A stretch of DNA of 64,000 bases from Akkermansia muciniphila (GTDB lineage: Bacteria; Verrucomicrobiota; Verrucomicrobiia; Limisphaerales; SXTU01): positions 1 through 64,000 of the forward strand of contig CAMCFN010000002.1 of NCBI GenBank assembly GCA_945874145.1, written 5' to 3'. The notes beneath the pieces were generated by a model that saw only the letters and a list, made by a program, of their open reading frames with translations, ran no database searches and was not told the DNA's origin. Made by a program: the position numbers and the translations under genes. Positions 9,142-25,690 of this stretch are shown one piece after another. How positions within the stretch are numbered: position 1 is the stretch's first letter; every line of letters starts with the position of its first letter.

Positions 9142-10335
9142 ATGGCAAAAGAAGCGTTTCAACGGACCAAACCCCACGTGAACGTCGGCACCATCGGCCA
9201 CGTTGACCACGGCAAATCCACCCTTACGGCGTGTATCGTCGCCGTTCAGAACCGCAAGGGATTGGCACCCGCAATTTCCTACGCCGACATCACCAAGGGC
9301 GGCACGGTTCGTGACGATTCCAAGACCGTGACCATCGCCGCGTCGCACGTCGAATACGAGTCGGACAAGCGCCATTATGCGCACGTTGACTGCCCGGGCC
9401 ACGCTGACTACGTGAAAAACATGATCACTGGTGCTGCCCAAATGGACGGCGCGATTTTGGTCGTGAGTGCTGCTGACGGCCCGATGCCCCAGACGCGTGA
9501 GCATATTCTTCTTGCCCGTCAGGTCGGGGTGCCTTCAGTAGTGGTATTCCTGAACAAGGTTGACTTGGTGGATGACCCGGAGTTGCTCGATCTCGTTGAG
9601 ATGGAGATTCGTGACCTGCTTACGAAGTATCAGTTCCCTGGTGACAAGACCCCGATTATCCGTGGTAGCGCCACGGCCGCGTTGGCTGGCACTCCGGAAG
9701 GTGAGAAGGCTATTGCTGACCTGCTCAGCGCGATTGACGCCTTCATTCCGGAGCCGGTCCGCGAAATTGACAAACCCTTCCTCATGTGTATCGAGGACGT
9801 GTTCAACATTGAAGGTCGCGGCACCGTCGTGACCGGTCGTGTGGAGCGCGGCATCATCAAGAAGATGGAAGAAGTCGAGATTGTTGGTCTTAAGGACACC
9901 CGAAAGACGACCGCGACGGACATTGAAATGTTCCGCAAGCTCCTTGATGAGGCGCGCTCGGGTGAAAACGTCGGGGTGCTGCTCCGCGGCACCAAGAAGG
10001 AAGAAGTTGAGCGCGGTATGGTCTTGGCCAAGCCCGGCAGCATCAAACCTTATACCAAGTTCAAGGCAGAGGTATATGTCCTCACCAAGGATGAAGGTGG
10101 CCGCCACACCCCCTTCTTCAACAAGTATCGTCCTCAGTTCTACTTCCGCACCTCAGACGTCACGGGCAATGTTACTTTGCCGGAAGGCGTAGAAATGGTG
10201 ATGCCCGGGGACAACGTCTCCGTGGACATCGAACTCATCGTGGGGGTCGCGATGGAAAAAGGACAACGCTTCGCCATTCGCGAGGGTGGCCGCACTATCG
10301 GCGCTGGCCGTGTCAGCGACATCGTTGCTGGCTAA
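9142..10335 (+). CDS. tuf: elongation factor Tu
   Basis: 397 residues; carries aminoacyl-tRNA to the ribosome as a GTP complex. ATG 9142 ([16 protein letters not shown]) is chosen because it matches the family N-terminus. P-loop GHVDHGKS is at residues 19-26, DCPGHADY near 83-90, NKVD and GSA loops follow, then domains 2 and 3 of normal length. Unusual: the almost universal switch I RGITINT is KTVTIAA here (residues 61-67), keeping only the Mg-binding Thr and the following Ile, and the P-loop has Ser where GKT is normal. Flanked by tRNA-Thr before and tRNA-Trp after. Confidence 0.97.
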   Translation: MAKEAFQRTKPHVNVGTIGHVDHGKSTLTACIVAVQNRKGLAPAISYADITKGGTVRDDSKTVTIAASHVEYESDKRHYAHVDCPGHADYVKNMITGAAQMDGAILVVSAADGPMPQTREHILLARQVGVPSVVVFLNKVDLVDDPELLDLVEMEIRDLLTKYQFPGDKTPIIRGSATAALAGTPEGEKAIADLLSAIDAFIPEPVREIDKPFLMCIEDVFNIEGRGTVVTGRVERGIIKKMEEVEIVGLKDTRKTTATDIEMFRKLLDEARSGENVGVLLRGTKKEEVERGMVLAKPGSIKPYTKFKAEVYVLTKDEGGRHTPFFNKYRPQFYFRTSDVTGNVTLPEGVEMVMPGDNVSVDIELIVGVAMEKGQRFAIREGGRTIGAGRVSDIVAG

Positions 10336-10417
10336 ACAATTAGCTTGAACTGGGGTGTGCGAGCTGAAATGCTCGTGCTCCCTTTCGTGTCTTTGGCTGG
10401 GAGATTTGGATGGCGAC

Positions 10418-10493
10418 AGGGCGTTAGCTCAATTGGTAGAGTAGCGGTCTCCAAAACCGTTGGTTGGGGGTTCGAGTCCCTCACGCCCTGCCA
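10418..10493 (+). tRNA. tRNA-Trp (CCA anticodon)
   Basis: Acceptor AGGGCGT pairs with ACGCCCT; D arm GCTC/GAGT; anticodon stem GCGGT/ACCGT with loop CTCCAAA, anticodon CCA; T arm GGGGG/CCCTC with TTCGAGT; discriminator G and encoded CCA. tRNA-Trp directly upstream of secE-nusG is a widely conserved arrangement. Confidence 0.96.
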
Positions 10494-10503
10494 GTCCTTG
10501 ACT

Positions 10504-10593
10504 GGAGGGGTGGCAGAGTGGTCTATCGCGGCGGTCTTGAAAACCGCTTTGGCTTAACCGCCAACGGGGGTTCGAATCCCTCCCCCTCCGCCA
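10504..10593 (+). tRNA. tRNA-Ser (TGA anticodon)
   Basis: 90-base class II tRNA: acceptor GGAGGGG pairs with CCCCTCC, anticodon stem GCGGT/ACCGC with loop CTTGAAA (anticodon TGA), a long variable arm (TTTGGCTTAACCGCCAAC), T arm with TTCGAAT, discriminator G and CCA. Lies 10 bases after tRNA-Trp, so the two are one transcript. Confidence 0.95.
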
Positions 10594-10623
10594 AGCGGAT
10601 AGCGTAGCGGTCGGAACAATATC

Positions 10624-10881
10624 GTGAGCACATTGCAAATAGTATTGCTGGTGGTGGCCGTGGCCGCGTTCTTCTGGGCGTGGCAGAAGGGCCATCTGCG
10701 GCGCTTGGGCGGCTACGTGGACGAGACCAAGGTTGAGTTGCGGAAATGCACTTGGCCGACCCGTGACGAACTTAAGAGTTCCACTTTGGTGGTTGTGGTT
10801 TCCATTTCCATCGTTTCCATCCTCACCGTGGCGACCGACTTCTTCATCAGTCGGTTAGTCCTGCTCCTGAACAACCTTTAA
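10624..10881 (+). CDS. secE: preprotein translocase subunit SecE
   Basis: 85 residues, GTG start. Small inner-membrane subunit that clamps SecY in the Sec translocon. A short N-terminal membrane helix (residues ~5-19) is followed by the amphipathic SecE signature (YVDETKVELRKCTWPTRDEL) and the conserved C-terminal membrane helix (~55-80). Having an extra N-terminal helix is intermediate between the one-helix and three-helix forms of SecE. It is placed between tRNA-Ser and nusG, the standard secE-nusG pairing. Confidence 0.93.
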   Translation: MSTLQIVLLVVAVAAFFWAWQKGHLRRLGGYVDETKVELRKCTWPTRDELKSSTLVVVVSISIVSILTVATDFFISRLVLLLNNL

Positions 10882-10894
10882 CGCCTCGACTGTC

Positions 10895-11443
10895 ATGCCT
10901 AGCCAGTGGTTCGCCATCCATACGTTGTCCGGTCAGGAGTTGAAGGTTCGGGACAACATCGAGAAACGCGTCAAGACCGAGGAAATGCAGGAGTATATCC
11001 ACGAAGTTCTTGTTCCCTTGGAAAAAGTTGTCGAAGTCCGCAACCAAAAGAAAACCGTAACCACCCGCAAACTGCACCCTGGCTACGTTTACATCCACAT
11101 GCAGCTTTTGGACGAAAACCGTCGTCTGCTTGACAGACCTTGGTATTTTATCCGCGAGACGACGGGGATCATTGGTTTTGTTGGTGGCGAGCGTCCTGTT
11201 CCCGTGGATGATGATGAGATTCAAGTCATCAAGGAACAGATTTCCCAGTCCGAGGACACCGAGAAACCGAAGGTCAATTTTGAAGTCGGTGAGACAATCA
11301 AAATCAACGACGGTCCCTTCCTTAACTTCAGCGGCGTGATTGAAGAAATTGATCCCGCGCGCGGAAAACTGAAGGTAACCGTGAACATTTTTGGGCGGAA
11401 CACGCCTGTCGAACTTGAGTATTGGCAGGTTGAAAAGGCCTAG
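10895..11443 (+). CDS. nusG: transcription termination/antitermination factor NusG
   Basis: 182 residues. Binds RNA polymerase through its NGN domain (residues ~1-115; QWFAIHTLSGQE, HPGYVYIHM, WYFIRETTGIIGFVG) and contacts Rho or ribosomal S10 through the C-terminal KOW domain (about 125-182; GETIKINDGPFLNFSGVIEEID). Starts 13 bases after secE and precedes the L11-L1 genes, as in most bacteria. Length and domain order are normal. Confidence 0.97.
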   Translation: MPSQWFAIHTLSGQELKVRDNIEKRVKTEEMQEYIHEVLVPLEKVVEVRNQKKTVTTRKLHPGYVYIHMQLLDENRRLLDRPWYFIRETTGIIGFVGGERPVPVDDDEIQVIKEQISQSEDTEKPKVNFEVGETIKINDGPFLNFSGVIEEIDPARGKLKVTVNIFGRNTPVELEYWQVEKA

Positions 11444-11489
11444 CCCGCCCGATCTTTAGCGAACGCAACGAAAGCATTTTTCATCCCTT

Positions 11490-11915
11490 ATGGCAAAGAA
11501 AGTAACCGGATCCATCAAACTAGCCATCGCCGCCGGTCAGGCGAACCCCGCTCCTCCTGTTGGTCCCGCACTGGGTCAGCATGGCGTCAACATCATGGCG
11601 TTCTGCAAGGAATTCAATGCGGCCACCAAGGAGCAGGCCGGCTTAATTATTCCCGTCATCATTACGGTTTATCAGGACAAGTCTTTTACCTGCGTTTACA
11701 AGTCCCCACCGGCGTCGATTTTGCTCAAGAAGGCCGCCGGTGTGGCCTCCGGTTCTAAAACTCCCAACAAAGACAAAGTGGGCAAGGTTACGCGTAAACA
11801 AATTTTGGACATCATCAAGATGAAGCAAAAGGATCTCAACGTGAACAGTGAAGAGGCTGCCATCCGCCTTATCTCCGGCACAGCACGGAGCATGGGCATC
11901 GAAGTTGTCGGATAA
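11490..11915 (+). CDS. rplK: 50S ribosomal protein L11
   Basis: 141 residues. N-terminal domain with [20 protein letters not shown], the proline-rich region that forms the thiostrepton-binding site with 23S rRNA, and a C-terminal RNA-binding domain ([20 protein letters not shown]) ending SGTARSMGI. Normal length. Part of the GTPase-associated centre that EF-Tu and EF-G (both encoded in this cluster) contact. Confidence 0.98.
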   Translation: MAKKVTGSIKLAIAAGQANPAPPVGPALGQHGVNIMAFCKEFNAATKEQAGLIIPVIITVYQDKSFTCVYKSPPASILLKKAAGVASGSKTPNKDKVGKVTRKQILDIIKMKQKDLNVNSEEAAIRLISGTARSMGIEVVG

Positions 11916-11964
11916 CATCTAACGCGGGAGGGCGCCATGCGTCCGTTAGGACCGCACCAAATAA

Positions 11965-12657
11965 ATGCCAAGCAAACGCTACAAAAAGAACGAAAAATTG
12001 GTTGAAGCCACCAAAGCCTACCTGCTCAAGGAGGCCGTCCAAGTCATCGCCAAGTTTGAAAAAGCCAAGTTTAACGAAACCATTGACCTCGCCTTCCGTT
12101 TAGGAGTTGACCCCAAGCAGAGCGACCAAATGGTCCGCGGAACTGTTCCGTTGCCCCATGGCACGGGCAAGACGGTGCGCGTTTTGGTTTTTGCCAGACC
12201 CGGACCCACTGCCGATGCAGCCCGTCAGGCGGGTGCGGAATTCGTCGGGTTCGAGGATATGATCAAGAAGTGCACTGATGGGTGGGTTGATTTCGATGTC
12301 GCCGTGGCAACGCCGGAAGCGATGGTTGAAGTTCGCAAATTGGGCAAGGTGCTCGGGCCGCGCGGGCTCATGCCAAATCCCAAGACCGGCACAGTAACGG
12401 ACGATACGGCCAAGGCGGTTCGTGAAGTGAAGGCTGGCAGGGTCGAGTTCAAGGTGGACAAGGCCGGCAACATTCACGTCCCGGTCGGCAAGGTCAGCTT
12501 TCAACCCGCCCAAGTCGAAGAAAATGCCCGGGCTGTCATTGAAGCCGTCTCCAAGGCGCGGCCGGCCAGCGTGAAGGGCACGTTTATGTTGAGTTGCACC
12601 CTCTCTGCTACCATGAGTCCGGGGGTCCGTGTTGACACTCGTGAGTTCACCGCTTAA
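11965..12657 (+). CDS. rplA: 50S ribosomal protein L1
   Basis: 230 residues. Two-domain L1 fold with [16 protein letters not shown], the invariant RNA-binding stretch, and the N-terminal [11 protein letters not shown] helix. L1 forms the mobile stalk at the ribosomal E site and in many bacteria represses its own operon by binding the rplK leader mRNA; no obvious L1-binding leader was picked out by eye in the 46 bases before rplK. Start ATG 11965 follows rplK by 49 bases. Confidence 0.98.
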   Translation: MPSKRYKKNEKLVEATKAYLLKEAVQVIAKFEKAKFNETIDLAFRLGVDPKQSDQMVRGTVPLPHGTGKTVRVLVFARPGPTADAARQAGAEFVGFEDMIKKCTDGWVDFDVAVATPEAMVEVRKLGKVLGPRGLMPNPKTGTVTDDTAKAVREVKAGRVEFKVDKAGNIHVPVGKVSFQPAQVEENARAVIEAVSKARPASVKGTFMLSCTLSATMSPGVRVDTREFTA

Positions 12658-12677
12658 CCCTCTAATACAAACTTTCC

Positions 12678-13190
12678 ATGCGTGCCGAAAAGAAATTCAT
12701 CACTACCGAATACGTTGCCCGTCTTAATTCCTCCCCGTTCTTTATCGTGGTGGAATATACCGGGCTGAAGGTGCCGCACTTCAACGAGCTGCGGTCCCGA
12801 CTCCGGAAGAACGGTGCCGAAGCCCACGTTGTCAAGAATAGCATCTTCCGCATTGCTGCTAAGGAAGCTGGCGTGGCGGATCTCGCCGGAACATTGTCTG
12901 GACAGCTTGCGGTTATTACTGGCCAAAAAGATGTCACTTCTTCTGCCAAGACGCTTAAGAACTTTGCCGCTGAATTCGAGAAGGCAAAGGTCAAGTTTGG
13001 CTACCTCGGCAGCAAGCGACTGGAAGCCGCAGATTTGGAAGTCATGGCGGATCTGCCATCCATTGAGGTTTTGCGCGGCAAGATTGTCGGCTTGATTCAA
13101 GCGCCGGCCCAGAAATTGGCGGCAATCATCAGCACACCGGGCTTGCAGGTTGCCCGGATCATCAAGGCAAAGGCAGACAAAGGCCAATGA
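12678..13190 (+). CDS. rplJ: 50S ribosomal protein L10
   Basis: 170 residues. Begins MRAEKKFITTEY with the L10 N-terminal rRNA-binding domain (LRKNGAEAHVVKNSIFRIAAKEAG) and ends in the helix that binds L7/L12 dimers. Only 20 bases separate it from rplA, which leaves no room for the long autoregulatory L10 leader known from enterobacteria; control may instead be exerted in the 199-base gap before rplL. Confidence 0.96.
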   Translation: MRAEKKFITTEYVARLNSSPFFIVVEYTGLKVPHFNELRSRLRKNGAEAHVVKNSIFRIAAKEAGVADLAGTLSGQLAVITGQKDVTSSAKTLKNFAAEFEKAKVKFGYLGSKRLEAADLEVMADLPSIEVLRGKIVGLIQAPAQKLAAIISTPGLQVARIIKAKADKGQ

Positions 13191-13389
13191 CATTGTATTG
13201 CTGCGACGACGGCTATGCTGTTGTTCGTTCCAGTCTCAATTGCAATTTCAAATAGGCTCATAATTTCTTTCTGCCAGTTGCAGGAAGGGAACCCACAAGC
13301 AATAAACAACGATAGAGTGAATCGTCGGCTGGCGGCTGCTGGCTCAAATCTCCGGGGCTCCGGGGGCGACGAGACTAAAGAAAGGTAAT
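13191..13389 (+). other. rplJ-rplL intergenic gap
   Basis: 199 bases without a gene between two stalk-protein genes that are normally close together. The last 20 bases hold GAAAGG five bases before the rplL ATG, one of the few strong Shine-Dalgarno sites in the window, suiting the four- to six-copy demand for L7/L12. An internal promoter or processing site is plausible but no clear consensus was seen. Confidence 0.5.
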
Positions 13390-13773
13390 ATGGCAGATAT
13401 CGCAAAGTTGATTGAAGAGTTGAGCGCGCTGACCGTGATGGAAGCCGCTGACCTCGTGAAGCAGTTGGAAACCAAGTGGGGCGTGACCGCCGCCGCTCCC
13501 GTGGCTGCCGCTGCCGCAGGTGCTGTAGGTGGTGCCGCTGCTCCCGCTGCCGTTGCGAAGGACACCTTCGATGTGATCCTCAAGGAAGCCGGTGCCAACA
13601 AGATTGGCGTCATCAAGGCTGTCCGCGAAATCAAGGCTGGCCTAGGTCTCGCTGAGGCCAAGGCGCTGGTTGAAGGGGCTCCGAAGCCCGTGCTCGAAGG
13701 CGCGAACAAGGCCGATTCCGATGCTGCCAAGAAGAAGCTCGAAGACGCTGGCGCGAAGGTTGAACTCAAGTAA
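13390..13773 (+). CDS. rplL: 50S ribosomal protein L7/L12
   Basis: 127 residues. N-terminal dimerisation helix pair ([20 protein letters not shown]), Ala-rich flexible hinge (residues ~38-55), and the C-terminal factor-binding domain starting [20 protein letters not shown] and ending with DAGAKVELK. Binds EF-Tu, EF-G and other GTPases at the ribosomal stalk. A strong Shine-Dalgarno (GAAAGG) precedes the ATG; a hairpin follows the stop. Confidence 0.98.
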   Translation: MADIAKLIEELSALTVMEAADLVKQLETKWGVTAAAPVAAAAAGAVGGAAAPAAVAKDTFDVILKEAGANKIGVIKAVREIKAGLGLAEAKALVEGAPKPVLEGANKADSDAAKKKLEDAGAKVELK

Positions 13774-13788
13774 TTGTAGCCACTCACG

Positions 13789-13823
13789 ACGGGCGTCGGC
13801 TCATTTGGCCGACGCCCGTTCTC
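13789..13823 (+). terminator. hairpin after rplL (terminator or attenuator before rpoB)
   Basis: ACGGGCGTCGGC (13789-13800), loop of seven, GCCGACGCCCGT (13808-13819): a perfect 12-bp stem. The following run is TCTC-rich rather than poly-T, so partial termination or processing is more likely than full termination, fitting the need for more L7/L12 than RNA polymerase. Confidence 0.7.
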
Positions 13824-13981
13824 TCCCCACCGCGGGGGCGTGAACGCGGCGAGGTAAGTAGTTTGTTGCAGAATTAGGTTAGAATTTTTGTGGCGGACTC
13901 CCGGCATTAACCGGGGGGCTGCCTCTTTTTGTCCCACAGTGAAAATGTCCGGCGGGTGCCGGATCAGCCCGAAAGATAACC

Positions 13982-17887
<3,906 letters not shown>

Positions 17888-17918
17888 TCCAACGTAACAA
17901 CCCACGCACCCAACAGCT

Positions 17919-22058
<4,140 letters not shown>

Positions 22059-22182
22059 ACTGGTGAACGAGAAATCAATTAAAGTCAAAATTACGGGTTG
22101 CAACCGAAACACCGTTTGATAAATTCTGCGTTCCCTGCTCCAGATTCTGGGTGGGAAATGCAAAACACGAAGGCTGACAGGC

Positions 22183-22575
22183 ATGCCGACCATTAACCAA
22201 CTCGTCCGTAAAGGACGTAAAGCAATCACCTACAAATCCAAGTCTCCAGCGCTCGAGGGTTCTTCCTTCCGGCGCGGGGTGTGCTTGCAAGTAATGACCC
22301 GCACCCCCAAGAAGCCGAACTCGGCCCTCCGCAAGGTGGCCAAAGTTCGACTTACGAACGGCTACGAGATCATTGCCTACATCCCGGATGAAGGCCACAA
22401 CCTTCAGGAACACTCCATCGTGCTAGTGCGCGGCGGTCGTGTGAAGGATTTGCCCGGTGTGCGCTACCATATCGTGCGCGGAACCTTGGATGCGGCTGGC
22501 GTTGAAAAACGCCGGGTCAGCCGTTCCAAGTATGGCGTCAAGCGTCCCAAGGCACCCAAGGCGGTCGCCAAGTAA
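22183..22575 (+). CDS. rpsL: 30S ribosomal protein S12
   Basis: 130 residues. Decoding-centre protein with [17 protein letters not shown] (the Lys associated with streptomycin response is present) and [19 protein letters not shown]. Starts 124 bases after rpoC and opens the rpsL-rpsG-fusA (str) operon; no promoter was clear in the gap. Confidence 0.98.
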   Translation: MPTINQLVRKGRKAITYKSKSPALEGSSFRRGVCLQVMTRTPKKPNSALRKVAKVRLTNGYEIIAYIPDEGHNLQEHSIVLVRGGRVKDLPGVRYHIVRGTLDAAGVEKRRVSRSKYGVKRPKAPKAVAK

Positions 22576-22610
22576 CTGAGTATTAACCCCCTGAACTTCC
22601 CCCGATAGCC

Positions 22611-23084
22611 ATGTCTCGTCGCCGTCAAGCAACCAAACGCCAAATCATCCCGGATGGCCGCTTCAACAGCGTGCTCGTCGGGCGCCTCATCAACACCGTC
22701 ATGCAGGGCGGCAAGAAGAGCGTTGCCCAGCGCATCGTTTACGGGGCGTTTACCGCGCTCTCTGAAAAAGTCACCGACGCTAGCCCGGTGGACGTGCTCC
22801 AGCGCGCGGTGGACAACGCCAAGCCTCGGCTGGAAGTGAAGCCTCGTCGGGTCGGCGGCGCCACTTATCAGGTGCCACTGGAAGTGCCTTCCGACCGGCA
22901 GGCGTCCTTGGCGGTGCGCTGGCTCGTGACCTTTGCGGATTCCCGCAAGGGCTTGCCCATGTCGCAGGCGCTGGCCTCTGAGATCCTTGATGCCTATCAA
23001 GGGCAGGGCAACGCCATCCGCAAACGGGACGAAGTCCACAAGACCGCCCAAGCGAACAAGGCTTTCGCGCACTTCCGCTGGTAG
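22611..23084 (+). CDS. rpsG: 30S ribosomal protein S7
   Basis: 157 residues. Begins MSRRRQATKR, with the S7 signature (PDGRFNSVLVGRLINTVMQG) and VKPRRVGGATYQVPLEV, ending in AFAHFRW. Primary 16S rRNA-binding protein of the 30S head; in enterobacteria it autoregulates the str operon. A hairpin with a T-run lies between it and fusA. Confidence 0.98.
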   Translation: MSRRRQATKRQIIPDGRFNSVLVGRLINTVMQGGKKSVAQRIVYGAFTALSEKVTDASPVDVLQRAVDNAKPRLEVKPRRVGGATYQVPLEVPSDRQASLAVRWLVTFADSRKGLPMSQALASEILDAYQGQGNAIRKRDEVHKTAQANKAFAHFRW

Positions 23085-23102
23085 TCGAACACATTTTTTG
23101 AC

Positions 23103-23139
23103 GCCCCGCGGCGCACACCGTCTCGGGGCATTTTTGTTG
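23103..23139 (+). terminator. hairpin with T-run between rpsG and fusA
   Basis: GCCCCG (23103-23108) pairs with CGGGGC (23124-23129), with an inner CGG/CCG pairing, followed by ATTTTTGTT. It looks like a rho-independent terminator, yet fusA begins only 21 bases on, so it may be an attenuator lowering fusA expression or a terminator followed by a promoter. Confidence 0.65.
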
Positions 23140-23159
23140 ATACCGTCAATTATCCCCAC

Positions 23160-25382
23160 ATGAGCACTCTCGTTGAAAACAAGGCCGTCAATTCGCCCCA
23201 CCGGCAATACACTCTTGAGCGCACGCGCAACATCGGCATTGCCGCGCACATTGACGCAGGCAAGACGACCACCACCGAGCGCATCCTTTTCTACACCGGC
23301 CTGATCCACAAGATCGGCGACGTGGATGACGGCAACACCGTCACCGATTGGATGGAGCAGGAAAAGGAGCGTGGCATCACCATCACGTCCGCCGCCGTGA
23401 CATGCTTCTGGACGCAGAAGAGCGTGAAGACGGGCGAGGATCAGGTTTACAAGGCGTTCAACAACATCCCTCATCGCATCAACATCATTGACACCCCCGG
23501 CCACGTGGATTTCACCGCCGAGGTGGAGCGCTCCATGCGGGTGCTGGACGGTGCGGTCGCTGTGTTCTGCGGTGTCGCGGGCGTTCAGCCGCAGTCCGAA
23601 ACGGTCTGGCGGCAGGCGACGAAATACAAGGTGCCGCGCATCGCGTTCGTGAACAAGATGGACCGGATCGGCGCGAATTTTGAGAACGCGTTGAACGACA
23701 TGCGCACCAAGCTGCGCGCCTATGCTTTCCCGATCTTCCTGCCCCTCGGGGCTGGTCCGAACGAGGCCGAAGGCAAGATCGTTGCCGGTGGCTTTGAGGG
23801 CGTGATTGACGTGGTCAACCAGAAGGCGTTCAACTGGGGGCCGACGGAGGCCAATGAGGGTTTGAATTACGACGTCACGGAAATTCCCGCCGAGCATCGG
23901 GAACGCGCCAAGGCCGCTCTTGCGGAACTTATCGACGCCGTGTCCAACAAGGACGACGAGATCGCGAACTTGGTGCTTGAAGAAAAGCCGATCGCCCCGG
24001 CCGTTCTCAAGGCCGCCATCCGCCGGCTCACCTGCAAGATCGAGATCATCCCCGTTCTCTGCGGCTCCGCGTTCAAGAAAAAGGCCGTGCAGGTGCTGGT
24101 GGATGCCGTCGTGGATTACCTTCCCTCGCCGTTGGACATTCCCCCCGCTCAAGGCCATGAGCCGGGCACGGACAACCTGGTGGACGTGCCGACGGACGAC
24201 AACCAGAAGTTCTGCTCGCTTGCGTTCAAGCTGTGGACCGACCCCTACGCGGGCAAGCTGGTGTTCTTCCGCGTCTATTCCGGCCACCTCAAAAAGGGTG
24301 ACAACATCTACAACCCGCGCACGCGCCGGCGCGAGCGCGTCAGCCGCTTGATGGTCATCCAGGGCAGCGAGCGCAAGGACATTGACGAGGTCTATGCCGG
24401 CGACATCGCGGCGCTGGTCGGCCTGCGTAACATCACGACGGGCGACACGATCTGCGACGAGGAGTTTGACGTGGCGCTGGAGCCGCCGACCTTCCCCGAG
24501 CCGGTCATCAGCATGGCCGTCGAGCCGAAGACCAAGCAGGACCGCGACAAAATGTCCGAGGGCCTGCAACGCCTCGCCGAGGAAGACCCGACCTTCCACT
24601 GCTTCACGAACGAGGAGACCGGCCAGCGCATCATCGCGGGCATGGGTGAACTCCACTTGGAGATCATCATTGATCGCCTCAAGCGCGAATTCAAAGTCGA
24701 GGCCAGCTCCGGTGCGCCGCAGATCGCCTATCGCGAAACCATCACCAAGGCCGCCGAAGGTGAGGGCAAGTTCATTCGCCAGTCCGGTGGTCGCGGTCAA
24801 TACGGCCACGCCTGCATCACCATCGAGCCAAATGAAAAGGGCAAGGGCGTCGAGATCGAGAACAAGATCGTTGGTGGTGCCATTCCGAAGGAATATGTGC
24901 CGGCCGTGATTAACGGCATCGAAGAGGCTTGCCGCACCGGCGTTTACGCTGGTTATCAGGTCATCGACGTGAAGGTGGCGGTCACGGATGGATCGTTCCA
25001 CGAAGTGGACTCGAACGAACTCGCCTTTAAGATGGCGGGCATCTTCGCCATTAAGGAGGCCTTCAAGGCGGCTGGCCCTATCATCCTTGAACCCATCATG
25101 AAGGTGGAAGTCACCACGCCTGATGAATATCAGGGTGATCTGCTTGGCGACATTAACCGTCGTCGTGGCATTATCCTCGGGGTGGATGCCAAAGCCGGTC
25201 AGACGGTGCTCAACGCCACGGTCCCGCTGGCGGAAATGTTTGGCTACGCCACCGCGATTCGCTCCCTCTCCAAGGGCCGTGCGAGCTACTCCATGGAGCC
25301 CAGCACCTTCGAGCAAGTGCCCTCCTCCATTGCCCAGCAGATCTTGGAGGTCGCCGCCAAGAAGCCGGCTGCCCGCACTTAA
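23160..25382 (+). CDS. fusA: elongation factor G
   Basis: 740 residues, somewhat longer than the usual ~700. GTPase that drives translocation. P-loop AHIDAGKTTTTER, switch I MEQEKERGITITSAA (intact, unlike the EF-Tu of this genome), DTPGHVDFT, NKMD, and the domain IV/V region (GKFIRQSGGRGQYGH, GSFHEVDSNELAFKMAG). The extra length is mostly in the G domain: an insertion after the switch I strand (SVKTGEDQVYKAFNNIP) and a longer G' segment. Last gene of the str operon, closed by a strong terminator. Confidence 0.98.
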   Translation: MSTLVENKAVNSPHRQYTLERTRNIGIAAHIDAGKTTTTERILFYTGLIHKIGDVDDGNTVTDWMEQEKERGITITSAAVTCFWTQKSVKTGEDQVYKAFNNIPHRINIIDTPGHVDFTAEVERSMRVLDGAVAVFCGVAGVQPQSETVWRQATKYKVPRIAFVNKMDRIGANFENALNDMRTKLRAYAFPIFLPLGAGPNEAEGKIVAGGFEGVIDVVNQKAFNWGPTEANEGLNYDVTEIPAEHRERAKAALAELIDAVSNKDDEIANLVLEEKPIAPAVLKAAIRRLTCKIEIIPVLCGSAFKKKAVQVLVDAVVDYLPSPLDIPPAQGHEPGTDNLVDVPTDDNQKFCSLAFKLWTDPYAGKLVFFRVYSGHLKKGDNIYNPRTRRRERVSRLMVIQGSERKDIDEVYAGDIAALVGLRNITTGDTICDEEFDVALEPPTFPEPVISMAVEPKTKQDRDKMSEGLQRLAEEDPTFHCFTNEETGQRIIAGMGELHLEIIIDRLKREFKVEASSGAPQIAYRETITKAAEGEGKFIRQSGGRGQYGHACITIEPNEKGKGVEIENKIVGGAIPKEYVPAVINGIEEACRTGVYAGYQVIDVKVAVTDGSFHEVDSNELAFKMAGIFAIKEAFKAAGPIILEPIMKVEVTTPDEYQGDLLGDINRRRGIILGVDAKAGQTVLNATVPLAEMFGYATAIRSLSKGRASYSMEPSTFEQVPSSIAQQILEVAAKKPAART

Positions 25383-25404
25383 TCAGCGCACGACTCCTTC
25401 ACCG

Positions 25405-25445
25405 TCCCCGCCCGCCTTCCTTGGCTGGCGGGGATTTTCTTTTTC
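25405..25445 (+). terminator. rho-independent terminator after fusA
   Basis: TCCCCGCC (25405-25412) pairs with GGCGGGGA (25427-25434), loop of 14, then TTTTCTTTTT. It ends the long translation/transcription cluster. Confidence 0.88.
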
Positions 25446-25586
25446 AGCCCACGGATGTAGCGGGGTGCTTCCTATCCGGGCGCACCCTGACTGTCCCCGA
25501 ATGCACCGGGGCGCGGGGGTTTACGCCCCTTCACGGTTCGCGAGGCCATGGTTCAATCATCACGCCTTGTCTGCTCGGAGGCTGAA

Positions 25587-25604
25587 GCGGCCTGAAGGCC
25601 GCGC
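25587..25604 (+). repeat. 18-base palindromic repeat, copy A
   Basis: GCGGCCTGAAGGCCGCGC. Its first 16 bases form a 7-bp stem around GA. Near-identical copies are at 28423-28440 (opposite strand) and 28496-28513. It lies in the 245-base gap between the fusA terminator and the next gene; nothing else was recognised there. Confidence 0.7.
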
Positions 25605-25690
25605 CCCGGGAGCTCAGACAACACCTTTACGGTCCTGTCCGTGTGTAACGTGCTTGAATCTTCTCCCCCGGTGTTCGCATGCTCTGCGCC

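Noticed and set aside
22464-25316. 950-codon open frame on the minus strand opposite fusA and rpsG
   Set aside because: Mirror of strongly biased codon use in fusA; no domain resemblance, and it spans two conserved genes on the other strand.
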